Positions 7,550-16,226 are shown, counted from the stretch's first letter. The stretch: 64,000 nucleotides of DNA from Methylotenera_A aquatica (GCA_965601485.1 OZ271846.1:2046001-2110000), one strand, 5' to 3'. Translations and numbers: made by a program. The notes: generated by a model from the letters alone, not told the origin.

Positions 7550-8590
7550 ATGAAAACAGCAAAGATTGATAATCAGCTTTCTGACTGGCGCGACAAAGCC
7601 TTAAAGCTGGAGTCGGAGGTTAAGAAAGTCATTATCGGTCAAGATAAAGCAATTAAGCTAATGAATATTGCTATTTTCGCACGTGGCCATGTGTTACTTG
7701 AAGGTGGTGTTGGTGTTGGTAAGACAACATTACTACAAGCTATTACGCGTGGCATTGGTGGAGCATATGAGCGCATTGAGGGAACGGTCGATTTAATGCC
7801 GAATGATCTTATCTATCACACATTCCTTGGTTCAGACGGTCGCCCACAAATTGACGAAGGTCCTTTGTTGCGGGCTGGCGAAAACTTATCAGTTTTCTTT
7901 TTTAATGAGATCAATCGAGCCAGACCACAAGTTCATGCCCTGATGCTGCGAGTGATGGCTGAACGGAACGTATCGGCTTTTAGAAAAGAGTATCGCCTAC
8001 CTCACATGCTTGTTTTTGCTGACCGCAACCAAGTGGAAAAAAATGAGACTTTTGAAATTCCATCTGCTGCAAGAGATCGTTTCATGATGGAAATTCCGAT
8101 CGAAATTCCTGATGATAGAGAAATTCGTAAATCATTGATTTTTAATACTCGTTTTCAGCATACAGAAAAACTCACACAGCAAGTGGAAAGCGATATTTTG
8201 CATTTTGATCAACTAAATGATTTTTCAGATTATTTACAAAATCATATTCAGGCCAGCGATGTGATGGAGGATTATGCACTTGACCTATGGGAGGCCACGC
8301 AGGATCCCGTGAAGTATGGAATCAAACTTGATACTGTAGATGTCAGCAAACTGATACAGGCTGGAGCTAGCCCGAGAGGCATGGGTATGCTATTAAAAGC
8401 TGCTAGAGTTCATGCTTGGATGATGCAACGAGAAAATTTATATCCTGAGGATATACATGCTGTGTTTCATGAAATCATTTCACATCGGTTGGCATTCAAC
8501 TCAATGTACGAGAGTCGCAGAACTGCGCTAGCGCGGGAATTGAGTGGGCATATCCTAAGTCAAGTAACAGTTCCATCTAAGGCGAAGTAA
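7550..8590 (+). CDS. mxaR: MxaR, MoxR-family AAA+ ATPase
   Basis: 346 residues. Walker A is GGVGVGKTTLLQ (near residues 54-65), Walker B is LSVFFFNEINRARPQVHALM, and ENETFEIPSAARDRFMMEIP carries the arginine-finger region. MoxR AAA+ proteins act as cytoplasmic chaperone-like ATPases that partner with von Willebrand factor A (VWA) domain proteins. In methylotrophs MxaR is needed to mature or activate periplasmic methanol dehydrogenase. A gaggaa ribosome-binding site precedes ATG 7550. Its stop overlaps the mxaS start (taatg). First gene of an overlapping six-gene operon in the canonical order R-S-A-C-K-L. Confidence 0.88.
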   Translation: MKTAKIDNQLSDWRDKALKLESEVKKVIIGQDKAIKLMNIAIFARGHVLLEGGVGVGKTTLLQAITRGIGGAYERIEGTVDLMPNDLIYHTFLGSDGRPQIDEGPLLRAGENLSVFFFNEINRARPQVHALMLRVMAERNVSAFRKEYRLPHMLVFADRNQVEKNETFEIPSAARDRFMMEIPIEIPDDREIRKSLIFNTRFQHTEKLTQQVESDILHFDQLNDFSDYLQNHIQASDVMEDYALDLWEATQDPVKYGIKLDTVDVSKLIQAGASPRGMGMLLKAARVHAWMMQRENLYPEDIHAVFHEIISHRLAFNSMYESRRTALARELSGHILSQVTVPSKAK

Positions 8591-9447
8591 TGTTAGCGAA
8601 TGACGTTAAACCCTTTATCTATTCAACGCCATGGAAATCTAGCAGTGTACACTTCGGTGACCATCGAGGTACTCAGCGTGGATTAGGGGATGATTATAGG
8701 GGGAACGTTTCACTAATAGATTACCCTGATGCAAGACGTATGGATTTACGCCAGACTTTGCGAGATCCCTATGAACAAATTCAAGTAAAAACATTTAATC
8801 AAAACAATACTACCCCTTTATATGCCGTATGTGATTTATCGAGCTCAATGCAATTCGGATCTAAGCAAAGTAAATTGGAACTCGCTATGCATATCTCTGC
8901 TTCAATCACTTATTCGGCGCATGGCATGGGGGATTTGTTTAGTTTAATTGCTTATAACAATCATGTCATTGAAGACTTGACTTTGCCATTGAGTCACCAT
9001 CTATTCAATAGCCTCGAAGTGATTCAACAGCTTGCTGATTATCAAAGCAAACATGCCAGTTCTGAAGGTGTTGTAAATGTTCCAATGTATTTAAGTCAAC
9101 ATCGTTCTTTGGTATTTTGGATTTCAGACTTTCATATGCCGCTTGAGTTAATTGAGCAAACATTGAATGCAATGTCAGCACATCAAGTTGTACCAATCGT
9201 GTTATGGGATGAGAGAGAGCATAAAAGTTTACCGCAGTTCGGATTCGGAAATCTAATCGACCCAGAAACTGGAGTTGCTCGAATGATGTTTTTTAGAAAA
9301 TCATTGCGTGACCAGTTTATTGAAGCATTTAAAATGAGGCGAGAAGCGCTTGATCGTCTGTTTTTAAAGTTTGACTATCCTCCTTTATATCTTCAGGGGC
9401 AGTTCAACCCTGAGGCTCTTACTAATTATTTCGAACAATATACATAA
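8590..9447 (+). CDS. mxaS: MxaS, DUF58 protein
   Basis: 285 residues. The DUF58 signature is present: DYRGNVSLIDYPDARRMDLR near residue 38, then a degenerate VWA-like fold with PLYAVCDLSSSMQFGSKQSK (near 77-95) carrying a DxSxS-type metal site. No signal peptide or membrane helix, so cytoplasmic or membrane-associated. DUF58 proteins are standard partners of MoxR ATPases. In the methanol-dehydrogenase cluster MxaS is required for an active enzyme; its exact chemistry is not established. The start ATG overlaps the mxaR stop by one base. Confidence 0.85.
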   Translation: MLANDVKPFIYSTPWKSSSVHFGDHRGTQRGLGDDYRGNVSLIDYPDARRMDLRQTLRDPYEQIQVKTFNQNNTTPLYAVCDLSSSMQFGSKQSKLELAMHISASITYSAHGMGDLFSLIAYNNHVIEDLTLPLSHHLFNSLEVIQQLADYQSKHASSEGVVNVPMYLSQHRSLVFWISDFHMPLELIEQTLNAMSAHQVVPIVLWDEREHKSLPQFGFGNLIDPETGVARMMFFRKSLRDQFIEAFKMRREALDRLFLKFDYPPLYLQGQFNPEALTNYFEQYT

Positions 9448-9451
9448 GATT

Positions 9452-10363
9452 ATGATGAACATACTACCTAAATTACTGCTGCTTATAGCATTGTTTTTCC
9501 AAAGTGCGCTTGTCAGCGCTGATAATAACGAAATAACACTTTTAAATCTGACGAATCCTCAACGCAGCACTGGCATTCAAATCGGTGATGTATTGAAAAG
9601 AAGTTTGACGTTTGAGACTGCAACACCGCAGCAAACTATCACGAAAGCTTTGCCAGCCAAGGGAATGCGTAACGATGAAGTGGAGTTAATCGCAACAAAC
9701 ATTGAACTCCTGAAAGAAGGTAGCAAAAATCAATACAAAATTGAGTTGGTTTACCAAGTATTTAACAATGCCACAAGAACCAAAGTTATGGCACTCCCTG
9801 CACAAACGATTAATATAACCAGTAATGAAAAACTAAGTTTGCCAGCGTGGCGTTTTTGGTTCTCACCTTTAGTTGAAACTAGTATTTTTAATGCAAAGGC
9901 TAATGTACAGCCACAAGTAAAGCCTCCATTTATTGATAATAATCAATATGCAATCGGATTAAAAGTATTTGCCGGCATGTTGATACTTTCAATTTTAGGG
10001 TTAATTTATGTGAATGCTGATGCCAAATGGTTACCTTTCTATAAAGGCAACTTTTCATATGCTCATAAAGAAATAAAGCAACTAAGTCAAAGTAAATTAC
10101 CTGATGCAAATAGTCTTAAAAAAGCTATATTCTGCTTACATATGTCATTTAATAAAACCTATGGCAACAACTTATTTGCAAATCATCTTGATGATTTTAT
10201 TTCTCAGCACCCAAGGTTTAAGCCCTTAAATAATGAAATCATCGAGTTTTTCAAATTATCAAATCAAACACTTTTTACCAATCAAATTGATAATGGCCAT
10301 GAATTGATGTTGAAACTTCTTTCACTTAGTAAAAGCTTAAGAAACTGCGAAAGAGGTGTCTGA
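9452..10363 (+). CDS. mxaA: MxaA, membrane-anchored methanol dehydrogenase maturation factor
   Basis: 303 residues from ATG 9452. The frame is open further upstream (9371), but ATG 9452 gives a clean signal sequence, MMNILPKLLLLIALFFQSAL, cleaved after VSA, and begins just after the mxaS stop. The periplasmic part (to about residue 165) has a beta-rich look. A transmembrane helix (FAGMLILSILGLIYV, near 172-187) is followed by a cytoplasmic alpha-helical tail. This two-part layout matches MxaA, which has been linked to calcium insertion into methanol dehydrogenase. Its sequence is poorly conserved between families, so the call rests largely on operon position. The last codon overlaps mxaC (tgatg). 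Confidence 0.78.
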   Translation: MMNILPKLLLLIALFFQSALVSADNNEITLLNLTNPQRSTGIQIGDVLKRSLTFETATPQQTITKALPAKGMRNDEVELIATNIELLKEGSKNQYKIELVYQVFNNATRTKVMALPAQTINITSNEKLSLPAWRFWFSPLVETSIFNAKANVQPQVKPPFIDNNQYAIGLKVFAGMLILSILGLIYVNADAKWLPFYKGNFSYAHKEIKQLSQSKLPDANSLKKAIFCLHMSFNKTYGNNLFANHLDDFISQHPRFKPLNNEIIEFFKLSNQTLFTNQIDNGHELMLKLLSLSKSLRNCERGV

Positions 10364-11349
10364 TGTCTTTACTTAATCCATGGGCCTTGCTTTTATTGCC
10401 CATTATGTTTATTCCGTTTTGGCTTAAAAGCAGTCAAGGGCAGATGTATTCCTGGCTGGATATTGCGCCACATGACAGAGTTTCTGAAATAGCTAACTTA
10501 GTTTTGAAGATTATTACATCGCTGCTTTTAACATCTATAGTTATTGCACTGGCATCACCACAAGGACCAGACCAGAAAATTATTAAAATTGGTAAAGGTG
10601 CACAAACGGTTATGGTGATTGACCGAAGTGTAAGCATGGATCATCCATTTGCTGGTGATGCAACTAGTGGAGTAACTGCTGAGATTAAGTCTGCTGCTGC
10701 CAGAAGACTAATCACAAAGTTCATTGATTCAAGACCAGATGACATGATGGGTGTTGTTGGTTTCACCAACTCAGCACTCTATGGCGTCAAAATCACAACA
10801 AATCGTGATGCCATTCATGCAGCAATAAATGCTGCAACAAGTTCAGCACTAAATCAAACTAACATTGGCTCTGGCCTAACCCAGGCAGTCAGTTTATTTG
10901 ATAACATTGAAAACTCTGGCTCCCGAGCAATCATTCTTCTTTCTGATGGCGCTGGCAAAATTAGTCCGCGTGTGAAGCAGAAAATCAAAGAATCTCTGAA
11001 AATCAGAAATCTAAGCTTATATTGGATAGTATTGCGTGAACCTGATGACATCAGCATATTCTCAACCAGTAATAGCAAATTCAAAGAAGGTTCAGAACCC
11101 GCGCCTATAGAGTTGGACAATTTCTTCAAGTCACTGCAGATTAAATATAAAGCCTACGAAGCTGACAATCCTAACGCCTTGCAGTCAGCTATTCAGGATA
11201 TTAATGTACGCGAAAAAAAGAAAATTCAATATTCAATCTCCATTCCGGGACATGATTATTCAGTAGATTTTATTGTAATTGCTCTTATCTTGAGCATATT
11301 GATTTTAATTGCTAAAAATTTGAGGGTACATTCATGGCAGGTCGAATAA
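10363..11349 (+). CDS. mxaC: MxaC, membrane VWA-domain protein (BatA/BatB-like)
   Basis: 328 residues. Two N-terminal membrane helices (WALLLLPIMFIPFWL, residues 7-21; LKIITSLLLTSIVIALA, near 49-65) are followed by a von Willebrand A domain. Its metal-ion motif is VMVIDRSVSMDHPF (DxSxS), with DDMMGVVGFTNSAL and RAIILLSDGAGK further on. A C-terminal helix (IVIALILSILILIA) closes the protein. This is the BatA/BatB architecture that works with MoxR ATPases. In the mxa system MxaC is required for active methanol dehydrogenase. Overlaps mxaA by one base and mxaK by 16 bases, so translation is probably coupled. Confidence 0.85.
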   Translation: MSLLNPWALLLLPIMFIPFWLKSSQGQMYSWLDIAPHDRVSEIANLVLKIITSLLLTSIVIALASPQGPDQKIIKIGKGAQTVMVIDRSVSMDHPFAGDATSGVTAEIKSAAARRLITKFIDSRPDDMMGVVGFTNSALYGVKITTNRDAIHAAINAATSSALNQTNIGSGLTQAVSLFDNIENSGSRAIILLSDGAGKISPRVKQKIKESLKIRNLSLYWIVLREPDDISIFSTSNSKFKEGSEPAPIELDNFFKSLQIKYKAYEADNPNALQSAIQDINVREKKKIQYSISIPGHDYSVDFIVIALILSILILIAKNLRVHSWQVE

Positions 11350-11885
11350 CTATAATTAACACTTCATTGATATTCGTAATGATAGCAAGTTTAACTGGTA
11401 TTGTTTATTCAGCTTATCAATACCAAAATATTTACAATATCAACAATACTTTGCAGTCAGGGCAGGTATTAAATAATGTTGCATACCCATTATACGCAAA
11501 GTATTCAGCAGCCTATTTTCAGGGTAGCAAAGATGACTACAAGCATGCGGTGCAGTCTTATGGTCAGGCTTTAGAGATACAAGCAAAATCTAGCAAACCC
11601 GATACAGTGCTGCAGGCCATTATTCAATATAACATCGCAACCAATCTATTCTTATTTGGCTTGAGTCGAGACTTGAATGATGATGGTTCACTTAAAGAAG
11701 AGTCCAAGTATAGTTTTATGCAAGCAAAAGCTGCATTTGAACAGTCGCTTAAATTAAATCCAGAGAATCGCAGGGCAAAATTCAATCTTAGCCTCTTAAA
11801 CTCAGTTACCCCGATCAATATGAAAAGCGCACCAAAAGACCAGTCTGGTGTAGAACTTAGTAACATTCCAGTTGGATTACCATGA
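11334..11885 (+). CDS. mxaK: MxaK, membrane-anchored TPR-like protein
   Basis: 183 residues. One N-terminal helix (TSLIFVMIASLTGIVYSAYQ, residues 9-28) would anchor a periplasmic domain. That domain has tetratricopeptide-like helices: YAAYFQGSKDDYKHAVQSYG-type segments around residue 62 and a second repeat at AFEQSLKLNPENRRAKFNLS near 137-156. MxaK of methylotrophs has the same form and is encoded between mxaC and mxaL. It belongs to the set of accessory proteins needed for calcium loading or activation of methanol dehydrogenase. The start lies inside the end of mxaC and the stop overlaps mxaL by four bases. Confidence 0.8.
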   Translation: MAGRITIINTSLIFVMIASLTGIVYSAYQYQNIYNINNTLQSGQVLNNVAYPLYAKYSAAYFQGSKDDYKHAVQSYGQALEIQAKSSKPDTVLQAIIQYNIATNLFLFGLSRDLNDDGSLKEESKYSFMQAKAAFEQSLKLNPENRRAKFNLSLLNSVTPINMKSAPKDQSGVELSNIPVGLP

Positions 11886-12850
11886 AAAAGTTTATCTCCA
11901 TTTTAAAAAGTAACTACGAGAGCTTGTTGTTGCTAGTTGTTGCCTTGTTATTATTACTTGCTATTTACAAACCGCAGATACAGCTTAAACAGGACGTGCA
12001 TAATTATTTGCTAGTTGCGGACGTTTCACAAAGTATGAATGCCCAAGATGTTAAATTAAACAGTAAGGTAATCAGTCGAATGGATTACACCAAACATCTG
12101 ATGAAGCGCGTTGTTGAAACCTCTTCTTGCGGAACATATATAAGCTTAGGTGTTTTTGCAGCAGAAAATGTTGGTTTACTGCTAATGCCACTTGAAGTTT
12201 GTACAAATTATGATGTCATCACAGATTCAATTGATCATTTGGAGTGGAGAATGGCATGGCGGGGTAATAGCAGGTTAACTTTTGGTATTAAGTCCGCTGA
12301 AAGCATGTTTGATTACCTGAATATTCCAGCAACAATGCTTTTCTTCACGGATGGTGACGAAGCCCCTAAAGTGAATGCTATTAATAAACTGGATTTAAGT
12401 GGAGTGCAAATTGGTAAGAATTTACTGTTTATTGGTGTAGGCGGTCATCAACCAGTTCCAATTCCACGATACAACTCTAGCAACAAGTGGGTGGGATATT
12501 GGTCTTCTGACACTAAAGAAAATAGTGCAGGTGCCGTTGGAGATACTTATAGTGACACGAGCAAAGATGAACCTGATCCAATTGTGGCATATGCTGAGTT
12601 TGACCGTTATCTATCACAGCTTGATTCTGAATATCTGAAACAAATCTCAGCAGAAATCAAGGGGAGTTATATTGAAGGCCAAGATACTGAAGAATTTTAT
12701 ACGAATGTTCAATCTCAAAAGCCATCTGCCAGTTTTATAACAGCCTATTCAATGAAGTGGATATATTTGAGTTTAGCAATATTGATGTTGCTATTCGTTT
12801 ACACTCCAGAAATACTATCTTTAAAAATTTTCAAAAAACATATTAATTGA
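11882..12850 (+). CDS. mxaL: MxaL, membrane VWA-domain protein
   Basis: 322 residues. A membrane helix (SLLLLVVALLLLLAIY, near 14-29) is followed by a von Willebrand A domain with YLLVADVSQSMNAQDV (DxSxS metal site, residues 42-57), TYISLGVFAAENVGLL, and ATMLFFTDGDEAP as the third metal-binding loop. A C-terminal helix (WIYLSLAILMLLFVY) completes a BatB-like layout. MxaL is the last of the six canonical accessory genes present here; mxaD, mxaE and mxaH, which often follow, are not recognised downstream. The start overlaps mxaK by four bases (atga). Confidence 0.85.
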   Translation: MKKFISILKSNYESLLLLVVALLLLLAIYKPQIQLKQDVHNYLLVADVSQSMNAQDVKLNSKVISRMDYTKHLMKRVVETSSCGTYISLGVFAAENVGLLLMPLEVCTNYDVITDSIDHLEWRMAWRGNSRLTFGIKSAESMFDYLNIPATMLFFTDGDEAPKVNAINKLDLSGVQIGKNLLFIGVGGHQPVPIPRYNSSNKWVGYWSSDTKENSAGAVGDTYSDTSKDEPDPIVAYAEFDRYLSQLDSEYLKQISAEIKGSYIEGQDTEEFYTNVQSQKPSASFITAYSMKWIYLSLAILMLLFVYTPEILSLKIFKKHIN

Positions 12851-12860
12851 GTAAATAGTC

Positions 12861-13016
12861 ATGGAAAACTTGTTTAAAGTTCAGTTGATTCAGCTTCAGA
12901 TTTCTACGCAACAACTTTACGAGACTAATCCGAAGAAACCCTTAATTAACGGTTTGCAACAAATTATCCGCACTTACTTTCACCACAATTCAAACAAGTC
13001 AAACACCCATCCATAA
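12861..13016 (+). CDS. Possible 51-residue peptide at the end of the mxa operon
   Basis: ATG at 12861, eleven bases after the mxaL stop, opens a 51-codon frame: a helical stretch (MENLFKVQLIQLQISTQQLY) and then a low-complexity tail. The frame ends at 13014-13016, overlapping the 3' end of the convergent nrdJb gene by 53 bases. The first 40 residues look protein-like; the rest is probably read-through of nrdJb antisense. It could be the 5' stump of a further mxa gene cut off by rearrangement. No ribosome-binding site is obvious. Confidence 0.25.
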   Translation: MENLFKVQLIQLQISTQQLYETNPKKPLINGLQQIIRTYFHHNSNKSNTHP

Positions 13017-13668
13017 CAATACTGGCTTTTACATTACACTTTTTACAAAGTGATGCGTTTTTTGGAAAGCCTTCTGCATTCATTTCACCACCAGATGCTG
13101 CAGTTTTTTCTAGGTATTCGGCTTTTTTGTCATCCACTAATTTTTGTTGATGTTCATCTAAGCCTGTTTTTTTAAGCATGCCAATTTCTTGCAAGTGTTG
13201 CTCTACCACTTCGCCAATCTCTGCCACCAAGCTAGGGATAAATTTGCCACCTTTTTTAAAGTAACCACCACTTGGTTCAAATACGCTTTTTAGCTCTTCC
13301 ACCAAAAATGTTACATCACCACCTTTGCGGAACACAGCAGACATCACACGGGTAAGGGCGACTATCCATTGAAAGTGATCCATATTTTTAGAATTGATGA
13401 AAATCTCAAATGGGCGGCGGTGCTCTTGAGGAGTGCCTTCGTTCATCACGACGTCGTTGATGGTGATGTAAAGCGCATGCTCTGTCACCGGGGTTTTTAC
13501 TTTATATGTACTGCCCGTAATTTTCTCTGGGCGGTCTAGCGGCTCGCCGATTTGGATGATTTTTGCGTTTAAATCTTTTAATTCAGTGGCCTTTGCCGCT
13601 GCATCGATTTTGTCTTGCTCATTTACTAGAGCGTAGCCTGTAATTTTCTTTTCAATTTTCACTGCCAT
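12964..13668 (-). CDS. nrdJb: NrdJb, C-terminal subunit of split class II ribonucleotide reductase
   Basis: 234 residues. It matches the C-terminal part of B12-dependent ribonucleotide reductase, including the TSCPD-type domain (FEIFINSKNMDHFQWIVALT, VMSAVFRKGGDVTFLVEELK) and a cysteine-rich end, CKKCNVKASIV then CLTCLNCGESKCG. The terminal cysteines would re-reduce the active-site disulfide of NrdJa. As in Pseudomonas, the enzyme is encoded as two genes and both products are needed. A strong aaggag site precedes ATG 13668, so this is an independently translated gene, not a frameshift artefact. It follows nrdJa by 201 bp and converges with the mxa operon. Confidence 0.88.
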   Translation of the reverse strand: MAVKIEKKITGYALVNEQDKIDAAAKATELKDLNAKIIQIGEPLDRPEKITGSTYKVKTPVTEHALYITINDVVMNEGTPQEHRRPFEIFINSKNMDHFQWIVALTRVMSAVFRKGGDVTFLVEELKSVFEPSGGYFKKGGKFIPSLVAEIGEVVEQHLQEIGMLKKTGLDEHQQKLVDDKKAEYLEKTAASGGEMNAEGFPKNASLCKKCNVKASIVMDGCLTCLNCGESKCG

Positions 13669-13690
13669 TTTGTTCTCCTTTTTAGGGTTT

Positions 13691-13862
13691 TCCCTCTCCC
13701 TAACCCTCTCCCATAGGCAGAAGGATTCATTATTAATTCTAGTCAGTAAAACGTTGCGAACGATGCGAGTGCTAGGCGATAATCTGTGTTAACCGGAATG
13801 TACAAGTGGTACATAAGAATTTGAAACAGATTTTGAACAACGCAATCGTGAGCGCATTGATT
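13691..13862. repeat. Repeat-like insert between nrdJa and nrdJb
   Basis: The 201-bp gap contains ccctctccctaaccctctcc from 13692, which resembles a common dispersed genomic repeat. It is followed by a stretch with a perfect hairpin (atgtac 13798-13803, gtacat 13809-13814) and flanking inverted words aatctgt (13781) and acagatt (13826). Such modules (hairpin, then 'ttgaaac...gcaatcgtgagcgc') look like intergenic repeats of betaproteobacteria. I see no second copy in this window, so the call rests on form alone. Confidence 0.35.
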
Positions 13863-13869
13863 TTAATGA

Positions 13870-16050
13870 TTAGAATTTTCCGTAGTAGCCTTCTTTAAGC
13901 GCATCGTATAAATTGGCTGCTGAGTGAATCTCGCCATCATATTCGATCTCTTCATTACCTTTCACTTCTAGCTCCGTTCCGTCTTCTAGCGTGAATTTAT
14001 AAGTGGTGTTTTCTAAATCTTTCTCAGTAACCAACACGCCTTGGAATGCTTCTGGATTAAACCTGAACGTTGTACAACCTTTTAAGCCTTTGTCGTAAGC
14101 ATATAAGTAGATATTTTTGAAGTCTTCAAAATCATAATCCGTTGGCACGTTAATGGTTTTTGAAATTGAGCTATCAATCCATTTTTGTGACGCGGCTTGT
14201 ATATCTACATGCGCTTTTGCCATGATGGTAGAAGAGTCCAAGAAATAATCAGGCAATTGCTCTTCTTTTTTTTCGCTAAACGGCATGGCTTTTGGGTTTA
14301 CCAACTCGCGGTATGCTAGCAACTCGTATGAGAAAACATCGACTTTCTCTTTAGATTTTTTGCCTTCGCGAATCACGTTGCGCGCATAGTGATGCGCAAA
14401 CGATGGCTCAATACCGTTGCTGGCGTTATTAGCTAGGCTTAATGAAATAGTGCCTGTTGGCGCGATAGAGCTATGGTGCGTAAAGCGCACGCCTTTGGCG
14501 GCGATTTGGTTGCGCAAGCCTTCTGGAAACTGCTGCATGTAGCGACTGTATTTACCCAGCAATACTTTACCTGCCACTTTTTGGCCAACCTTAATGCCGT
14601 CTGCCGCCATTTCTGGTCGTTTTGCTAGCATATCGGCCGTGATTTCAAATTTCTCTTCCATGATAGGCGCGGCTCCCTTTTCAGTCGCCAGCTCAACGCC
14701 CACTTCCCAGCCCACTTCCGCCATCATGCGGGTCACTTCATCGGTAAATTTAAGTGAATCTTCTTCACCGTATTTCATTTTCATCATGGTGAGTGATGAG
14801 CCCAAACCCAAATAACCCATGCCATGACGGCGTTTGCGCGCAATTTCATCGCGTTGTTGTTGTAACGGTAAGCCATTGATTTCAACTACGTTATCTAACA
14901 TTCGCGTGAAAATAGCGACTACTTCGCGGTATTCAGCCCAATCAAAATAGGCTTCGTCAGTAAACGGTTTTTTAACGAATTTGGTTAGGTTAACTGAACC
15001 TAATAAACAAGCGCCATAAGGTGGCAATGGCTGCTCACCGCATGGGTTGGTCGCGCGGATATTTTCGCAGAACCAGTTGTTGTTCATTTCGTTAACGCGG
15101 TCAATTAAAATAAAACCTGGCTCAGCAAAATCGTAAGTGCTGGACATAATTACATCCCACAAACGGCGCGCTTTGATTGATTTGTACACTCGGCATGCTA
15201 CTTTTCCTGAATCTTTGCCTTCGGTTTTGGTGAGGTATTTACCTTTAACTGGCCACTCGCGCCATACCACTTGACCTTCATCGTTCACATTTAAGCCATC
15301 AACAATAGCCTCTTTTTCTGTTACAGGAAAAGCGAGCTTCCACTCTGAATCGGCTTTTACCGCTTCCATAAACTCTTTGGTGATTAAGCAGGACAAATTA
15401 AATTGGCGTAAACGGCCATTTTCGCGTTTTGCTTTGATAAAGTCTGTTACATCGGGATGTGAGATATCAAACGTGGCCATTTGCGCACCGCGACGACCGC
15501 CAGCAGATGACACGGTGAAACACATTTTGTCGTAGATATCCATAAAAGATAGCGGGCCGCTTGTGTAAGCGCCCGCACCTGCCACGAATGCGCCTTTTGG
15601 ACGCAGAGTTGAGAACTCGTAACCAATGCCGCAACCTGCTTTTAGGGTCAAGCCTGCTTCATGCACTTTGCCTAAAATATTGTCCATGCTGTCTTCAACC
15701 ACTCCAGAAACGGTGCAGTTAATGGTTGAAGTAGCTGGTTTATGCTCTAACGCACCTGCGTTTGAGGTAATACGACCCGCTGGAATAGCACCGCGGCGCA
15801 ATGCCCATAGAAATTTCTCATGCCATTCGTGGCGTTTTTCTTCAGTTGTTTCTACATCGGCTAAGGCGCGCGCTACGCGTGAATAGGAGCCATCCATGTT
15901 TTGATCAACATGGTCACCATTTTTTGCTTTTAGTCGATACTTTTTATCCCAGATATCCAATGAAACCGATTGAATAGGGATTTCAATCGCCGTGTTTTCT
16001 GACGTATGGTTTTCTGACAATTTATTTGCTTGCTCAACTACTTTTAACAC
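13870..16050 (-). CDS. nrdJa: NrdJa, catalytic subunit of class II (B12-dependent) ribonucleotide reductase
   Basis: 726 residues. It reduces ribonucleotides to deoxyribonucleotides with adenosylcobalamin as radical source, independent of oxygen. The active-site block ATNPCGEQPLPPYGACLL (near residue 335) holds the Asn, Cys and Glu radical-chemistry residues. SINCTVSGVVEDSMD and KAGCGIGYEFSTLRPKGA carry the partner cysteine region and substrate loops; MGYLGLGSSL and TGTISLSLANNASNGIEPSF are phosphate-site segments. The start is GTG at 16050 with aggag seven bases upstream. The C-terminal domain is encoded separately as nrdJb. Symmetric sequences upstream (16152-16226) may be NrdR sites. Confidence 0.9.
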   Translation of the reverse strand: MLKVVEQANKLSENHTSENTAIEIPIQSVSLDIWDKKYRLKAKNGDHVDQNMDGSYSRVARALADVETTEEKRHEWHEKFLWALRRGAIPAGRITSNAGALEHKPATSTINCTVSGVVEDSMDNILGKVHEAGLTLKAGCGIGYEFSTLRPKGAFVAGAGAYTSGPLSFMDIYDKMCFTVSSAGGRRGAQMATFDISHPDVTDFIKAKRENGRLRQFNLSCLITKEFMEAVKADSEWKLAFPVTEKEAIVDGLNVNDEGQVVWREWPVKGKYLTKTEGKDSGKVACRVYKSIKARRLWDVIMSSTYDFAEPGFILIDRVNEMNNNWFCENIRATNPCGEQPLPPYGACLLGSVNLTKFVKKPFTDEAYFDWAEYREVVAIFTRMLDNVVEINGLPLQQQRDEIARKRRHGMGYLGLGSSLTMMKMKYGEEDSLKFTDEVTRMMAEVGWEVGVELATEKGAAPIMEEKFEITADMLAKRPEMAADGIKVGQKVAGKVLLGKYSRYMQQFPEGLRNQIAAKGVRFTHHSSIAPTGTISLSLANNASNGIEPSFAHHYARNVIREGKKSKEKVDVFSYELLAYRELVNPKAMPFSEKKEEQLPDYFLDSSTIMAKAHVDIQAASQKWIDSSISKTINVPTDYDFEDFKNIYLYAYDKGLKGCTTFRFNPEAFQGVLVTEKDLENTTYKFTLEDGTELEVKGNEEIEYDGEIHSAANLYDALKEGYYGKF

Positions 16051-16151
16051 GGCTTGCTCCTATAACTTCTTCCAATTTCTTAGTTTATGATTTGCAATAA
16101 TTATCTGCAAATTCGACTTAATTACTTAACTCTTTGATTTAACTATCTAAA

Positions 16152-16226
16152 CACTTCTTATATGAAGTGCTTTGTCACAATCTGATGAAAACAAATGGGT
16201 TAAAACACAACATGTAGTGAACTACA
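16152..16226. promoter_or_regulatory. Palindromes upstream of nrdJa, candidate NrdR sites
   Basis: In the 406-bp gap between nrdJa and waaA, three symmetric elements stand out. CACTTC-ttatat-GAAGTG lies at 16152-16169. The 16-mer acacaacatgtagtga at 16205-16220 matches the NrdR-box consensus acaCwAtATaTwGtgt in most positions. The overlapping palindrome TGTAGT-ga-ACTACA lies at 16213-16226. The first two have centres 52 bp apart, about five helical turns. They lie 100-180 bp upstream of the nrdJa start. The rest of the gap toward waaA shows nothing that I can support. Confidence 0.4.
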
